Below, one piece after another: positions 16,198 through 24,431 of a stretch of 64,000 bases of DNA. Position numbers and translations under genes: made by a program. Source of the DNA: Enterobacteriaceae bacterium (GTDB lineage: Bacteria; Pseudomonadota; Gammaproteobacteria; Enterobacterales; Enterobacteriaceae). The stretch covers positions 930,001 through 994,000 of the forward strand of contig CABIZV010000001.1 in NCBI GenBank assembly GCA_902363335.1, in the 5' to 3' direction. Every line of letters starts with the position of its first letter. Position 1 is the first letter of the stretch. A model generated the notes under the pieces. The model was not told the DNA's origin and did not search any database. It was given only the letters and a program-made list of their open reading frames with translations.

Positions 16198-17370
16198 TCA
16201 GCTCGCGCTGACGTGTTTCGCAGGACGTTTTGCCCCGCCAATCGTTTCGCCAAACGGCCCAGTGTTGACCTGCCCTTTAGCCGAACGCGGTTGCGTGCTG
16301 ACCGGCAGGAATGGCATCACCAGCTCAGCAAAACGATGGGCCTCTTCCAGATGCGGATAGCCGGAGAAGATAAAGTTTGTCACTCCCAGCGCCTGGTATT
16401 CGCGGATGCGCTCCGCCACCTGCTGTGGATTGCCGACAAGAGCAGTCCCCGCCCCGCCGCGTACCAGTCCAACCCCCGCCCACAAATTCGGGGAGATGCG
16501 CAGCTTATCGCGATTACCGTTATGCAGAGCGCTCATGCGCGCCTGACCGGTCGAATCCATACGGGCAAAAATCTGCTGCGCCTGGGCTATCGTGTCATCA
16601 TCGAGATGGGCGATCAGTTTGTCTGCCGCAGCCCAGGCCTCTTCTTCCGTTTCGCGGACAATCACGTGCAGGCGGATACCGTATTCCAGCTCACGTCCTT
16701 TTTCTTCGGCGCGGGCTTTCACCACCGCCAGTTTTTCGGCAACCTGCGCCGGCGGCTCGCCCCAGGTCAGGTAAGCATCAATGTGGTCGGCGGCAACGTC
16801 GATGGCCTGTTCAGAAGAACCTCCAAAGTACAGCGGCGGCCCGTTCTTTTGCACCGTTGGGAATAGGACTTCGGCACCTTCAACCTGCAGGTGTTTACCG
16901 TGATAATCGACCTTTTCACCCGCCAGAAGGCGACGATAGACGTCGAGAAATTCGTTCGTCACTTCGTAACGTTCACTGTGGCTTAAGAAAATACCGTCCC
17001 CTTTGTTCTCCACCGGATCGCCGCCGGTGACCACGTTTATCAGCAGTCGGCCTTCAGAAAGACGATCCAGCGTGGCAGCCATACGCGCGGCCAGCGTCGG
17101 CGGCTGGAGACCCGGTCTGACGGCCACCAGATAACGTAGATTGCGGGTAATGGGCGCCAGCGCGGCGGCCACCAGCCAGGAATCCTCGCAGCTTTTACCC
17201 GTCGGGATCAGCACGCCGTAGTAGCCAAGGCTATCTGCCGCCAGAGCCACCTGCTGGAGATACGGCAAATCGACCGGACGACCGCCTTCCGTGGTGCCCA
17301 AATAGCGCCCGTCGCCATGGGTGGGGAGAAACCAGAAGACATTGATTTTCTGCGCGGCTTGTACTGTCAT
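16198..17370 (-). CDS. SsuD-like FMNH2-dependent alkanesulfonate monooxygenase
   Basis: 390 residues, resembling E. coli SsuD (381) from FWFLPTHGDGRYLGTTEGGRPVD to SPNLWAGVGLVRGGAGTALVG. SsuD cleaves C-S bonds of alkanesulfonates with FMNH2 and O2, releasing sulfite. Conserved active-site segments SCEDSWLVAA (with the Cys), AVRPGLQPPTLAARMAATLDRLSEGR and HSERYE are present. It is first in a three-gene operon and is preceded by a -24/-12 promoter. No flavin reductase (ssuE) or ABC transporter gene is nearby, so it may be a paralogue for a related substrate such as methanesulfonate or a sulfone. Confidence 0.87.
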   Translation of the reverse strand: MTVQAAQKINVFWFLPTHGDGRYLGTTEGGRPVDLPYLQQVALAADSLGYYGVLIPTGKSCEDSWLVAAALAPITRNLRYLVAVRPGLQPPTLAARMAATLDRLSEGRLLINVVTGGDPVENKGDGIFLSHSERYEVTNEFLDVYRRLLAGEKVDYHGKHLQVEGAEVLFPTVQKNGPPLYFGGSSEQAIDVAADHIDAYLTWGEPPAQVAEKLAVVKARAEEKGRELEYGIRLHVIVRETEEEAWAAADKLIAHLDDDTIAQAQQIFARMDSTGQARMSALHNGNRDKLRISPNLWAGVGLVRGGAGTALVGNPQQVAERIREYQALGVTNFIFSGYPHLEEAHRFAELVMPFLPVSTQPRSAKGQVNTGPFGETIGGAKRPAKHVSAS

Positions 17371-17440
17371 TATCCATTTCCTTTATAACTATATTTGGTA
17401 TTTATAGAAGCAGTTATTTAAGTCAGTTATAAAGACATTA

Positions 17441-17455
17441 GCGAAATACGTGCCA
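17441..17455 (-). promoter_or_regulatory. Sigma-54 (-24/-12) promoter of the monooxygenase operon
   Basis: On the minus strand the sequence reads TGGCAC-GTATT-TCGC. The GG and GC doublets are exactly 10 bases apart, as required by sigma-54, and 5 of 6 bases of the -24 element plus the GC of -12 match consensus. The transcript would start near 17430 and leave a leader of about 60 bases before the SsuD-like ATG at 17370. Confidence 0.75.
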
Positions 17456-17519
17456 GTTTTTAGAAGCTAAAATATATCTATTTTTCATAGAGTTAATAAC
17501 TCAGTATATCCGCATGTGC

Positions 17520-17535
17520 TGTTGCAAACGCAACA
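17520..17535. promoter_or_regulatory. Inverted repeat, candidate activator site (UAS)
   Basis: TGTTGC-AAAC-GCAACA is a perfect 6-bp inverted repeat with a 4-base centre, the form typical of Fis-type HTH activators. It lies about 65-80 bp upstream of the -24 element of the divergent operon and about 110 bp before the regulator gene, so it could serve activation and autoregulation. Confidence 0.6.
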
Positions 17536-17643
17536 TGCTGACGCCGAAAACTGCCGCAATGGCAACAACCCGCCGCTTTCCCCCTCTGGCAAAAGACCCC
17601 GGCAAAAGATACCGTCGAGAAAGAAATTAGCTGGAGACGTTTG

Positions 17644-19572
17644 ATGCTCAACACAGAACTCACCACAACCGGCCCGGCGCTGGTTGACCCCGCCTCACAG
17701 GCCTTTCAAAAGGTGCTGGATCGCCTTGCTCCTACCGACGCGACGGTACTTATCATCGGAGAAACCGGCACCGGCAAAGAGGTCGTTGCACGCTATCTGC
17801 ACCGTTACAGCAAGCGCTCCCACGCGCCTTTTCTGGCGGTGAACTGCGGAGCATTAACCGAATCACTGGCGGAGTCGGAGCTTTTCGGTCATGAAAAAGG
17901 CGCGTTCAGCGGAGCCACGCATACGCATCAGGGATGGTTTGAGGCCGCAGACGGCGGGACGCTGTTGCTCGACGAGATTGGTGAGCTGAGCCTGGCGTTG
18001 CAGGTCAAGCTGCTGCGCGTGCTTCAGGAACGCGAAATCACACGCGTCGGTTCCCACAAGCCTATCGGCATCAATGTCCGTGTGATTGCTGCCACGCACG
18101 TCGATCTGGCGCAGGCCATTCAGGCGCGCCGCTTTCGTGAGGATCTCTTCTATCGCCTTAATATTGCCGCGGTCACCTTGCCGCCGCTGCGGCAACGTAA
18201 GCAGGATATCCCGGTACTGGCCCAGCATTTTGTCGAGCTGTATGCCGCGCGTCTGGGCCGCCCTGCCCAGCAGCTCAGCCCGCAGACGGTGGAACGGCTC
18301 ATTGACTATTCGTGGCCGGGCAATATCCGCGAACTGGAGAACACGTTGCACAACGCCGTGCTACTTCATCCCGATGACGAGCTAAGACCCGAGCATCTGC
18401 GTTTCACCTCTGCTGCCATAACGCCCACCGCGCAGGCTGATGAGGGCGACGAACTCGCAAACTTTATGCGTCGCCAGATGGCTATCCATAACGGTGCTCT
18501 CTACGACCGCCTACTGCACACCATGATCCACACCGCTATGAGCGAGAGTAATAACAATCAAAGTCAGGCCGCCTCTTTACTGGGGATAAGCCGCCATACC
18601 CTGCGGACGCAGCTTGCGCATCTTGGGGTTATCAAGCAACGGCGTAAATCCGTCGAAACAGCGCTGCCCATTCCCCGCGAGCGGGAACTGCGAATTGGCT
18701 ATCAGCGTTTTGGCAATCTGGGGGTGCTGAAAGCGCGTCAGCTGCTGGAACAATCCTTCGAGGCGCTGGGGGTGAACGTATTGTGGAGTGAGTATCCGGC
18801 AGGCCCGCAGCTTCTTCAGGCGTTGAGTAACGACGAAATTGATTTTGGCACCACCGGCGAAGCGCCGCCGATTTTTGCTCAGGCTAAAGATAATGCGCTG
18901 CTGTACGTCGCCTGGGAGCCACCTGCTCCGCGTAGCGTGGCGATGGTGGTGCCGAATGCCAGTGATATTCGTACCCCAGAACAGCTGCGCGGTAAGCGAA
19001 TTGCCCTGAACAAAGGCTCAAACGTTCATTGGCTTTTAGTGCAAATTCTGGAAGAAGCCGGGCTGGGGCTTGACGATGTGAAGGTGGTGTATGCGCCGCC
19101 AAAATATCCGTTAACCGCCAGTGACTATCTGGCGGCCGACGCCTGGATGATGTGGGATCCGGTGTTAAGCGCCGCCGAACGCAGTGGAACGCTGCGGGTG
19201 CTCGCCAGCGGCGAAGGCCGGGTCAATAACCATCAGTTTTACATTACCCGCCGTCAGTATGCGCTGCAAAATGAAGAAGTTATCGTCGGGATTGTGGCGG
19301 CGCTGGTGAAGACCGGCAAGTTTATCGACCGTCATCGTCAGGAAGCGGCTCAGTTACTGGCGAGCGAGCTGGGGTTAGATGTCGGTTCGCTGACCTGTGC
19401 GCTGGGGCGCAGAAGCCATCAGACCCGGGAGATGGATATGCAGGCGGTACGGGCGCAACAAACCATCGCCGACCGCTTCTACGCGCTGGGCCTGTTGAAC
19501 AGGCCCGTCGCGGTCAGAGAAGCAATCTGGTACGCCCGGGAGCGGTTAATCGAACCGTGGGCCGCCGCTTAG
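17644..19572 (+). CDS. Sigma-54 activator fused to SsuA/TauA-like binding domain
   Basis: 642 residues from ATG 17644 (GGAGACG upstream). The AAA+ module starts almost at the N-terminus: Walker A GETGTGKE (39-46), sigma-54 contact loop GAFSGA (86-91, usual form GAFTGA) and Walker B LLLDEIGE (107-114). A Fis-type HTH follows near 298-325 (QAASLLGISRHTLRTQLAHLGV). From about 345 to the end the protein resembles periplasmic sulfonate-binding proteins such as SsuA: ELRIGYQRFGNLGVLKA, IDFGTTGEAPPIFAQA and RGKRIALNKGSNVHWLL. It lacks a signal peptide, so this domain would sense its ligand in the cytosol. Divergent to the monooxygenase operon. Confidence 0.88.
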   Translation: MLNTELTTTGPALVDPASQAFQKVLDRLAPTDATVLIIGETGTGKEVVARYLHRYSKRSHAPFLAVNCGALTESLAESELFGHEKGAFSGATHTHQGWFEAADGGTLLLDEIGELSLALQVKLLRVLQEREITRVGSHKPIGINVRVIAATHVDLAQAIQARRFREDLFYRLNIAAVTLPPLRQRKQDIPVLAQHFVELYAARLGRPAQQLSPQTVERLIDYSWPGNIRELENTLHNAVLLHPDDELRPEHLRFTSAAITPTAQADEGDELANFMRRQMAIHNGALYDRLLHTMIHTAMSESNNNQSQAASLLGISRHTLRTQLAHLGVIKQRRKSVETALPIPRERELRIGYQRFGNLGVLKARQLLEQSFEALGVNVLWSEYPAGPQLLQALSNDEIDFGTTGEAPPIFAQAKDNALLYVAWEPPAPRSVAMVVPNASDIRTPEQLRGKRIALNKGSNVHWLLVQILEEAGLGLDDVKVVYAPPKYPLTASDYLAADAWMMWDPVLSAAERSGTLRVLASGEGRVNNHQFYITRRQYALQNEEVIVGIVAALVKTGKFIDRHRQEAAQLLASELGLDVGSLTCALGRRSHQTREMDMQAVRAQQTIADRFYALGLLNRPVAVREAIWYARERLIEPWAAA

Positions 19573-19847
19573 TGCTGTTTAAATGTCGCAATCGGCTTCG
19601 GTGAAATACCGAAGTCTTCTTTAAGTTGTTGTTTGCTTTTCATCACCATCTCCCCGCGAGTGTCGATAGTCATGTGCTGCGCGTCATTGTTATTGCGCGA
19701 CTGCCAAAGCATCACCAGTTGCAGGCAGTTTACTTTCTGCTCGGCGGTCAAGGCGACACCATCAGGCCATTTTCCCAGTTCAACGGCGGTGGCCAGACGC
19801 TGGTAAATTTCCGGCGTCATCGTGTCGATCATTTGCTCAATACTCAT
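19569..19847 (-). CDS. yeaC: DUF1315 family protein YeaC
   Basis: 92 residues, matching E. coli YeaC (DUF1315): the segments MTPEIYQRLATAVELGKWPDG and MVMKSKQQLKEDFGI are highly conserved. It is cytosolic with no known function. It lies 43 bases downstream of msrB on the same strand, as in E. coli, and its stop overlaps the end of the sigma-54 regulator, so the accessory insert ends here. Confidence 0.92.
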   Translation of the reverse strand: MSIEQMIDTMTPEIYQRLATAVELGKWPDGVALTAEQKVNCLQLVMLWQSRNNNDAQHMTIDTRGEMVMKSKQQLKEDFGISPKPIATFKQH

Positions 19848-19890
19848 GCCCAGCTCCTTCTGTTGAGGAATAATTTGCTGAATCGTTTTT

Positions 19891-20304
19891 TCAACCTTTT
19901 ATCGAGGTGCCGTTCTCGTCATCCGTGAAGTTTAGCGAGGCGGAATTGACGCAAAAACGTTCGCCGGTAGGCTGTGGGCCGTCAGGGAAAACGTGTCCCA
20001 GGTGTGCATCGCAATTTCCGCACCGAATCTCAGTACGTTGCATACCGTGGGAGTAATCGTTGAGATAACGGATGGCGGTGTCGCTTACCGGCTCGAAAAA
20101 GCTCGGCCAGCCGCAGCCGGAATCAAATTTACTCTGGGAATGAAAAAGCGGCGCATCACACACCAGACAGTGGTAAATGCCATCACGCTTGTTATGCAGC
20201 AAACGCCCGGTGAATGGGGGTTCCGTGCCATGTTTCTGCGTGACATAGAACTGCATTTCACTGAGGGTATTTTTCAGATCATCTGGGGTGGGTTTGTTGG
20301 CCAT
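19891..20304 (-). CDS. msrB: Peptide methionine-(R)-S-oxide reductase
   Basis: 137 residues from ATG 20304, the E. coli length. It reduces methionine-R-sulfoxide in proteins using thioredoxin. Two structural zinc CxxC motifs are visible (CLVCDAP and CGNCDAHLGH), and the catalytic Cys is in GERFCVNSASL near 118. A GTG three codons upstream is possible but longer than the family norm. It is divergent from gapA. Confidence 0.95.
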   Translation of the reverse strand: MANKPTPDDLKNTLSEMQFYVTQKHGTEPPFTGRLLHNKRDGIYHCLVCDAPLFHSQSKFDSGCGWPSFFEPVSDTAIRYLNDYSHGMQRTEIRCGNCDAHLGHVFPDGPQPTGERFCVNSASLNFTDDENGTSIKG

Positions 20305-20643
20305 TTTGCTCACATCTCACTATGAAAAATACAATTACCAGAGGATTCTAACAAAACATTAACAATGAAACCTGAACTTTTGTTCTAAACTTAATCGGCG
20401 TAAAAAGGCAGCCGGTTAATTGTGACTCAAGTCACATTTTTATCTCTCGAGCCCTTTAAAATCCCCGGCGCCGCCCTCATGTGGTTTCAAGCTCATAGGA
20501 AGAGTGAGGCAGGTCAGTCGTGCAAAGCTTAGGCAGAGGATTGATTTGTCGCAATGATTGACACGATTCCGCTTGACGCTGCGTAAGGTTTTTGTAATTT
20601 TACAGGCAACCTTTTATTCACTAACAAATAGCTGGTGGAATAT
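20305..20643 (+). promoter_or_regulatory. gapA upstream region with P1-type promoter
   Basis: This 339-base gap drives msrB leftwards and gapA rightwards. A promoter resembling E. coli gapA P1 is visible: -35 TTGACG at 20573-20578, 16-base spacer, -10 TAATTT at 20595-20600. The leader ends in AGCTGGTGGAATAT before ATG. Sequence further upstream is rich in A/T and may hold additional promoters known for E. coli gapA. Confidence 0.7.
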
Positions 20644-21639
20644 ATGACTATCAAAGTAGGTATCAACGGTTTTGGCCGTATCGGTCGCATTGTTTTCCGT
20701 GCTGCTCAGGAACGTTCTGACATCGAGATCGTTGCAATCAACGATCTGTTAGACGCAGACTACATGGCTTACATGCTGAAATATGACTCCACTCACGGCC
20801 GTTTCAACGGTACCGTTGAAGTGAAAGACGGTCATCTGGTCGTTAACGGTAAAAAAATCCGTGTTACCGCTGAGCGTGACCCAGCTAACCTGAAGTGGGA
20901 CGAAGTCGGCGTTGACGTTGTTGCAGAAGCAACTGGTCTGTTCCTGACTGACGAAACTGCTCGTAAGCACATCACTGCTGGTGCGAAAAAAGTTGTTCTG
21001 ACTGGTCCTTCTAAAGACAACACCCCTATGTTTGTTAAAGGCGCTAACTTTGACAAATACGAAGGTCAGGACATCGTTTCTAACGCATCTTGCACCACCA
21101 ACTGCCTGGCACCGCTGGCTAAAGTTATCAACGACAACTTCGGCATCGTCGAAGGTCTGATGACCACCGTTCACGCGACCACCGCAACTCAGAAAACCGT
21201 TGATGGCCCGTCTCACAAAGACTGGCGTGGCGGTCGTGGCGCATCCCAGAACATCATCCCATCTTCTACCGGTGCTGCTAAAGCAGTAGGTAAAGTACTG
21301 CCAGAACTGAATGGCAAACTGACTGGTATGGCGTTCCGCGTTCCAACTCCTAACGTATCTGTTGTTGACCTGACCGTTCGTCTGGAAAAAGCTGCTTCTT
21401 ATGAAGAAATTAAGAAAGCACTGAAAGCTGCTTCCGAAGGCGCAATGAAAGGCGTTCTGGGTTACACCGAAGACGACGTTGTATCTACCGATTTCAACGG
21501 TGAAGTTTGCACTTCCGTGTTCGATGCTAAAGCTGGTATCGCACTGAACGACAACTTCGTGAAACTGGTTTCCTGGTACGACAACGAAACCGGCTACTCT
21601 CACAAAGTTCTGGACCTGATCGCTCACATCTCTAAATAA
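20644..21639 (+). CDS. gapA: Glyceraldehyde-3-phosphate dehydrogenase A
   Basis: 331 residues from ATG 20644, the E. coli length; an upstream in-frame GTG lies in the ribosome site. It performs the NAD-dependent oxidative phosphorylation of glyceraldehyde-3-phosphate in glycolysis. The NAD-binding motif GINGFGRIGR opens the protein and the catalytic Cys is in SNASCTTNCLAPL near residue 150. Codon use is strongly biased to preferred codons, in contrast to its neighbours, as expected for one of the most abundant proteins in the cell. Confidence 0.98.
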   Translation: MTIKVGINGFGRIGRIVFRAAQERSDIEIVAINDLLDADYMAYMLKYDSTHGRFNGTVEVKDGHLVVNGKKIRVTAERDPANLKWDEVGVDVVAEATGLFLTDETARKHITAGAKKVVLTGPSKDNTPMFVKGANFDKYEGQDIVSNASCTTNCLAPLAKVINDNFGIVEGLMTTVHATTATQKTVDGPSHKDWRGGRGASQNIIPSSTGAAKAVGKVLPELNGKLTGMAFRVPTPNVSVVDLTVRLEKAASYEEIKKALKAASEGAMKGVLGYTEDDVVSTDFNGEVCTSVFDAKAGIALNDNFVKLVSWYDNETGYSHKVLDLIAHISK

Positions 21640-21659
21640 GTTGAGATGAGAATCTGATC

Positions 21660-21690
21660 CAAAAAGGCGACTTCGGTCGCCTTTTTTTAT
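21660..21690 (+). terminator. Intrinsic terminator after gapA
   Basis: AAAAAGGCGAC-TTCG-GTCGCCTTTTTTT: an 8-bp or longer stem with a UUCG tetraloop and T run, starting 20 bases after the gapA stop. Confidence 0.92.
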
Positions 21691-21722
21691 GTCCAAAAAA
21701 TTTAAACACCAAGGATTGCATC

Positions 21723-22607
21723 ATGATTAACAAAATTTTCGCTCTCCCGGTTCTTGAACAGCTTACCCCTGTCCTCTCTCGTCGCCAGCTTGATGAGCTG
21801 GAACTTATTGTTGTCGATCATCCCAAAGTCAAAGCGTCCGTCGCTTTCCAGGGCGCGCACCTGCTCTCCTGGAAACCCGCGGGTGAAGAAGAAGTGCTGT
21901 GGCTGAGTAACAACACGCCGTTTAAAAACGGCGTCGCCCTGCGCGGTGGTGTACCGATCTGCTGGCCATGGTTTGGCCCGGCGGCAACGGAAGGTTTCCC
22001 GGCGCACGGTTTTGCCCGTAATCTGCCGTGGGAGCTGAAGGCGCACAATGAAGACGATAACGGCGTCACCCTGACCTTCGAGCTGAAAAGCAGCGAGGCC
22101 ACTCGTCAATACTGGCCGCATGAGTTCAGCCTGTTGGCGCGCTTTAAACTCGGTAAAACCTGTGAAATGGAGCTGGAAGCGCACGGTGAATTTGAAACCA
22201 CTACCGCGCTGCACACCTATTTCAACGTGGGTGACATCCATGCGGTGAAAGTCAGCGGCCTGGGCGATCGTTATATCGATAAAGTGCAGAATGCCGAAAT
22301 TGGCGAGCTGACCGACGGCGTCCAGACCTTCCCGGATCGTACCGACCGCGTCTATCTGAATCCAGAAGCGTGCAGCGTAATCCACGATACGTCGTTGAAC
22401 CGTGCCATTGATGTGGTACATCATCATCACGTGAACGTCGTCGGCTGGAACCCAGGCCCGGCGTTATCCGTCAGTATGGGCGATATGCCTGATGATGGTT
22501 ACAAAACATTTGTTTGCGTAGAAACAGCCTGCGCAAGCGCTACGCAGAAAGCGACAGAAGAAAAACCAGCCCGCCTGGCGCAGACTATTAAAGTCGTCAA
22601 ACGCTAA
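21723..22607 (+). CDS. yeaD: Glucose-6-phosphate 1-epimerase YeaD
   Basis: 294 residues, the same as E. coli YeaD, a galactose-mutarotase-like epimerase that interconverts the alpha and beta anomers of glucose-6-phosphate. Typical conserved blocks are GGVPICWPWFGP, PAHGFAR and THYFNV-type ALHTYFNVGD. The catalytic His and Glu lie in AHGFAR and near the C-terminus. It follows gapA after a terminator and ends at a REP element. Confidence 0.92.
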   Translation: MINKIFALPVLEQLTPVLSRRQLDELELIVVDHPKVKASVAFQGAHLLSWKPAGEEEVLWLSNNTPFKNGVALRGGVPICWPWFGPAATEGFPAHGFARNLPWELKAHNEDDNGVTLTFELKSSEATRQYWPHEFSLLARFKLGKTCEMELEAHGEFETTTALHTYFNVGDIHAVKVSGLGDRYIDKVQNAEIGELTDGVQTFPDRTDRVYLNPEACSVIHDTSLNRAIDVVHHHHVNVVGWNPGPALSVSMGDMPDDGYKTFVCVETACASATQKATEEKPARLAQTIKVVKR

Positions 22608-22619
22608 GTTTGATGCCTT

Positions 22620-22650
22620 GCCGGATGGCGGTTTACGCCGTCATCCGGCT
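22620..22650. repeat. REP element between yeaD and yeaE
   Basis: GCCGGATGGCGGTTTACGCCGTCATCCGGC is a standard REP palindrome between convergent yeaD and yeaE. Confidence 0.88.
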
Positions 22651-22661
22651 CTCAATCAGCA

Positions 22662-23519
22662 CTACACAACATCCAGCGCCACTTTTCTGCCTGGAGCAGG
22701 AAGCGCGTTGTCGAGCCGGGACACATCCTCTGCCGTTAAGGCCATGTTCAGCGCCGCCGCATTCTCCTCAACATGCGCCACCGTCGCCGCTTTTGGAATG
22801 GCCATCACACCTTGATGATGAATCACCCATGCCAACAGGATCTGCGCAGCCGTGGCCCGATGGGCGCTGGCGATATCCTGCACGGTTGGATCCGCCAGTA
22901 AACCACGGCGTAAACGTCCGGCCTGAGCCAACGGACAGTAGGCCATTACCGGTATCTTATGAGACTGGCACCACGGCAGCAGGTCATACTCAATTCCGCG
23001 CGAGGCCAGATGGTATAGCACTTGGTTTGCGGCGCACCCGGCACCGCCATCAATCTTCATGAGTTCATGCATATCCGCAAGATCAAGATTAGAGACGCCC
23101 CAGTGACGTATTTTGCCCTGAGCTATCAGAGTCTGCATCCCCTCCACCGTCTCTGCCAGCTCAAAGCCACCGCGCCAGTGCAGCAGATAGAGGTCAATCG
23201 TGTCTGTCCCCAGGCGGCGCAGGCTGCCCTCACAGGCCGCGGCTAATTTCTTTCCACCCGCATTCCAGGGATAAACCTTAGACACCAGAAATACGTCATC
23301 ACGCTTGCCGCGGATAGCCTCGCCCACGACCTCTTCTGCTCCGCCATCCGCATACATTTCGGCGGTATCAATCAGCGTCAGCCCCTGCGCAATACCGGCA
23401 TTCAATGCCGCCACTTCCTGACGTCGATTGGCGGCGTTCTCGCCCATATACCAGGTTCCCTGCCCGATTGCGGGTAGCTGCGTGCCACAAAATTGCATCA
23501 TGTTGTCCGTCATCGCCAT
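22662..23519 (-). CDS. yeaE: Aldo/keto reductase YeaE
   Basis: 285 residues (E. coli 284). The AKR catalytic tetrad can be placed: Asp and Tyr in IDTAEMYADGGAEE, Lys in LVSKVYPWN and His in LYLLHWRGG. It reduces aldehydes such as methylglyoxal with NADPH in E. coli. It is cytosolic. It is convergent with yeaD across a REP element and is followed upstream by mipA on the same strand. Confidence 0.93.
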   Translation of the reverse strand: MAMTDNMMQFCGTQLPAIGQGTWYMGENAANRRQEVAALNAGIAQGLTLIDTAEMYADGGAEEVVGEAIRGKRDDVFLVSKVYPWNAGGKKLAAACEGSLRRLGTDTIDLYLLHWRGGFELAETVEGMQTLIAQGKIRHWGVSNLDLADMHELMKIDGGAGCAANQVLYHLASRGIEYDLLPWCQSHKIPVMAYCPLAQAGRLRRGLLADPTVQDIASAHRATAAQILLAWVIHHQGVMAIPKAATVAHVEENAAALNMALTAEDVSRLDNALPAPGRKVALDVV

Positions 23520-23633
23520 CTCCTGTTAAAAGCCCCTACCGTAAAGGATAAACCACTGCGGATACGTTGTGACACTGCACAAATCTTACGCCCCGTTACT
23601 GGGCAATGAACCAGAACTGCACGGTGAATGGGC

Positions 23634-23661
23634 AAAAAAAAAGCCCGCCGGTGGGCGAGCT
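23634..23661 (-). terminator. Intrinsic terminator after mipA
   Basis: On the minus strand GCTCGCC-CACC-GGCGGGC is followed by nine T. It starts about 24 bases after the mipA stop. Confidence 0.9.
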
Positions 23662-23684
23662 TCAGTAACCAGACAACGGGTGAT

Positions 23685-24431
23685 TTAGAAGGTGTAAGTC
23701 ACGCCGGTCGAGAGCAGACCTGTCCAGCTTTTGTCGACCATTGGGCTGTCGGTAACCTCGTCGGACAGACGGGTGTAACGCGCGGTACCGTAAACGCTCC
23801 AGCTACCGGCAAAGCGGTAATTGGCGGTCATTTCCAGGTACGGGCTAAAGCTGCTGCTTGGGTCGTAGCTGCGCAGGCCACTACGTGATGATTCGTGATG
23901 AGATACACCATAGTAGTACTGGTTCTGGTTTTCGCTGTTCCACTCCACACCGATACCCGGGGTCAACGTCAGACCACCGTTGGTGTAGCGATAAACCCAT
24001 GCGGTATCCCAGACAATGCCGTTACTGTTATCCAGTACGTCACCGGAAAGCGCGGTACGCAGAGAACCATACTGCGTGTGGTGCATCCAGGAAACGCCCG
24101 CCATCACGGTAGATTTACGCTTATCAAGTCGGCGCAGCTGGCTGTTGTCGCTATCGCCCGGCTTGAAGTACATCGGGGACCAGTAGCCCATCAGCGAGAG
24201 CTGGTCGGTGCCGTCATTCCACAAATAGTAGCCGCCGCCTAAACCATGGAACCAGAAGTTATCGCCTTCATAGCTGATAACCGGTACAGGATAAACATCG
24301 TGGTCATACTGTTTGTATGGGTGTTCAACAATCCCCACGCCCGCACCCAGCGTGAATTTGTTATCCGCCTGAGCCGCCGTGGCAGAAGCGGCAATCAGTA
24401 CCCCTAGGGTTAGAAGTTTGATTCGATTCAC
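23685..24431 (-). CDS. mipA: MltA-interacting outer-membrane protein MipA
   Basis: 248 residues from GTG 24431, exactly the E. coli length; a TTG eight codons upstream is less likely. An outer-membrane beta barrel of the OmpV/MipA family, it links the lytic transglycosylase MltA and PBP1B in E. coli murein synthesis models. The signal peptide ends near TAAQA, the mature protein has alternating strands, and it ends in an aromatic residue (GVTYTF) as outer-membrane proteins do. Confidence 0.93.
   Translation of the reverse strand: MNRIKLLTLGVLIAASATAAQADNKFTLGAGVGIVEHPYKQYDHDVYPVPVISYEGDNFWFHGLGGGYYLWNDGTDQLSLMGYWSPMYFKPGDSDNSQLRRLDKRKSTVMAGVSWMHHTQYGSLRTALSGDVLDNSNGIVWDTAWVYRYTNGGLTLTPGIGVEWNSENQNQYYYGVSHHESSRSGLRSYDPSSSFSPYLEMTANYRFAGSWSVYGTARYTRLSDEVTDSPMVDKSWTGLLSTGVTYTF

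Noticed and set aside
17574..17605. Second sigma-54 promoter (CTGGCAAAAGACCCCGGC) facing the regulator gene
   Set aside because: The GG and GC doublets are 12 bases apart rather than 10, so it cannot be a functional -24/-12 element.
20749..21696. 315-codon frame antisense to gapA
   Set aside because: Caused by the strong codon bias of gapA; not a plausible protein.
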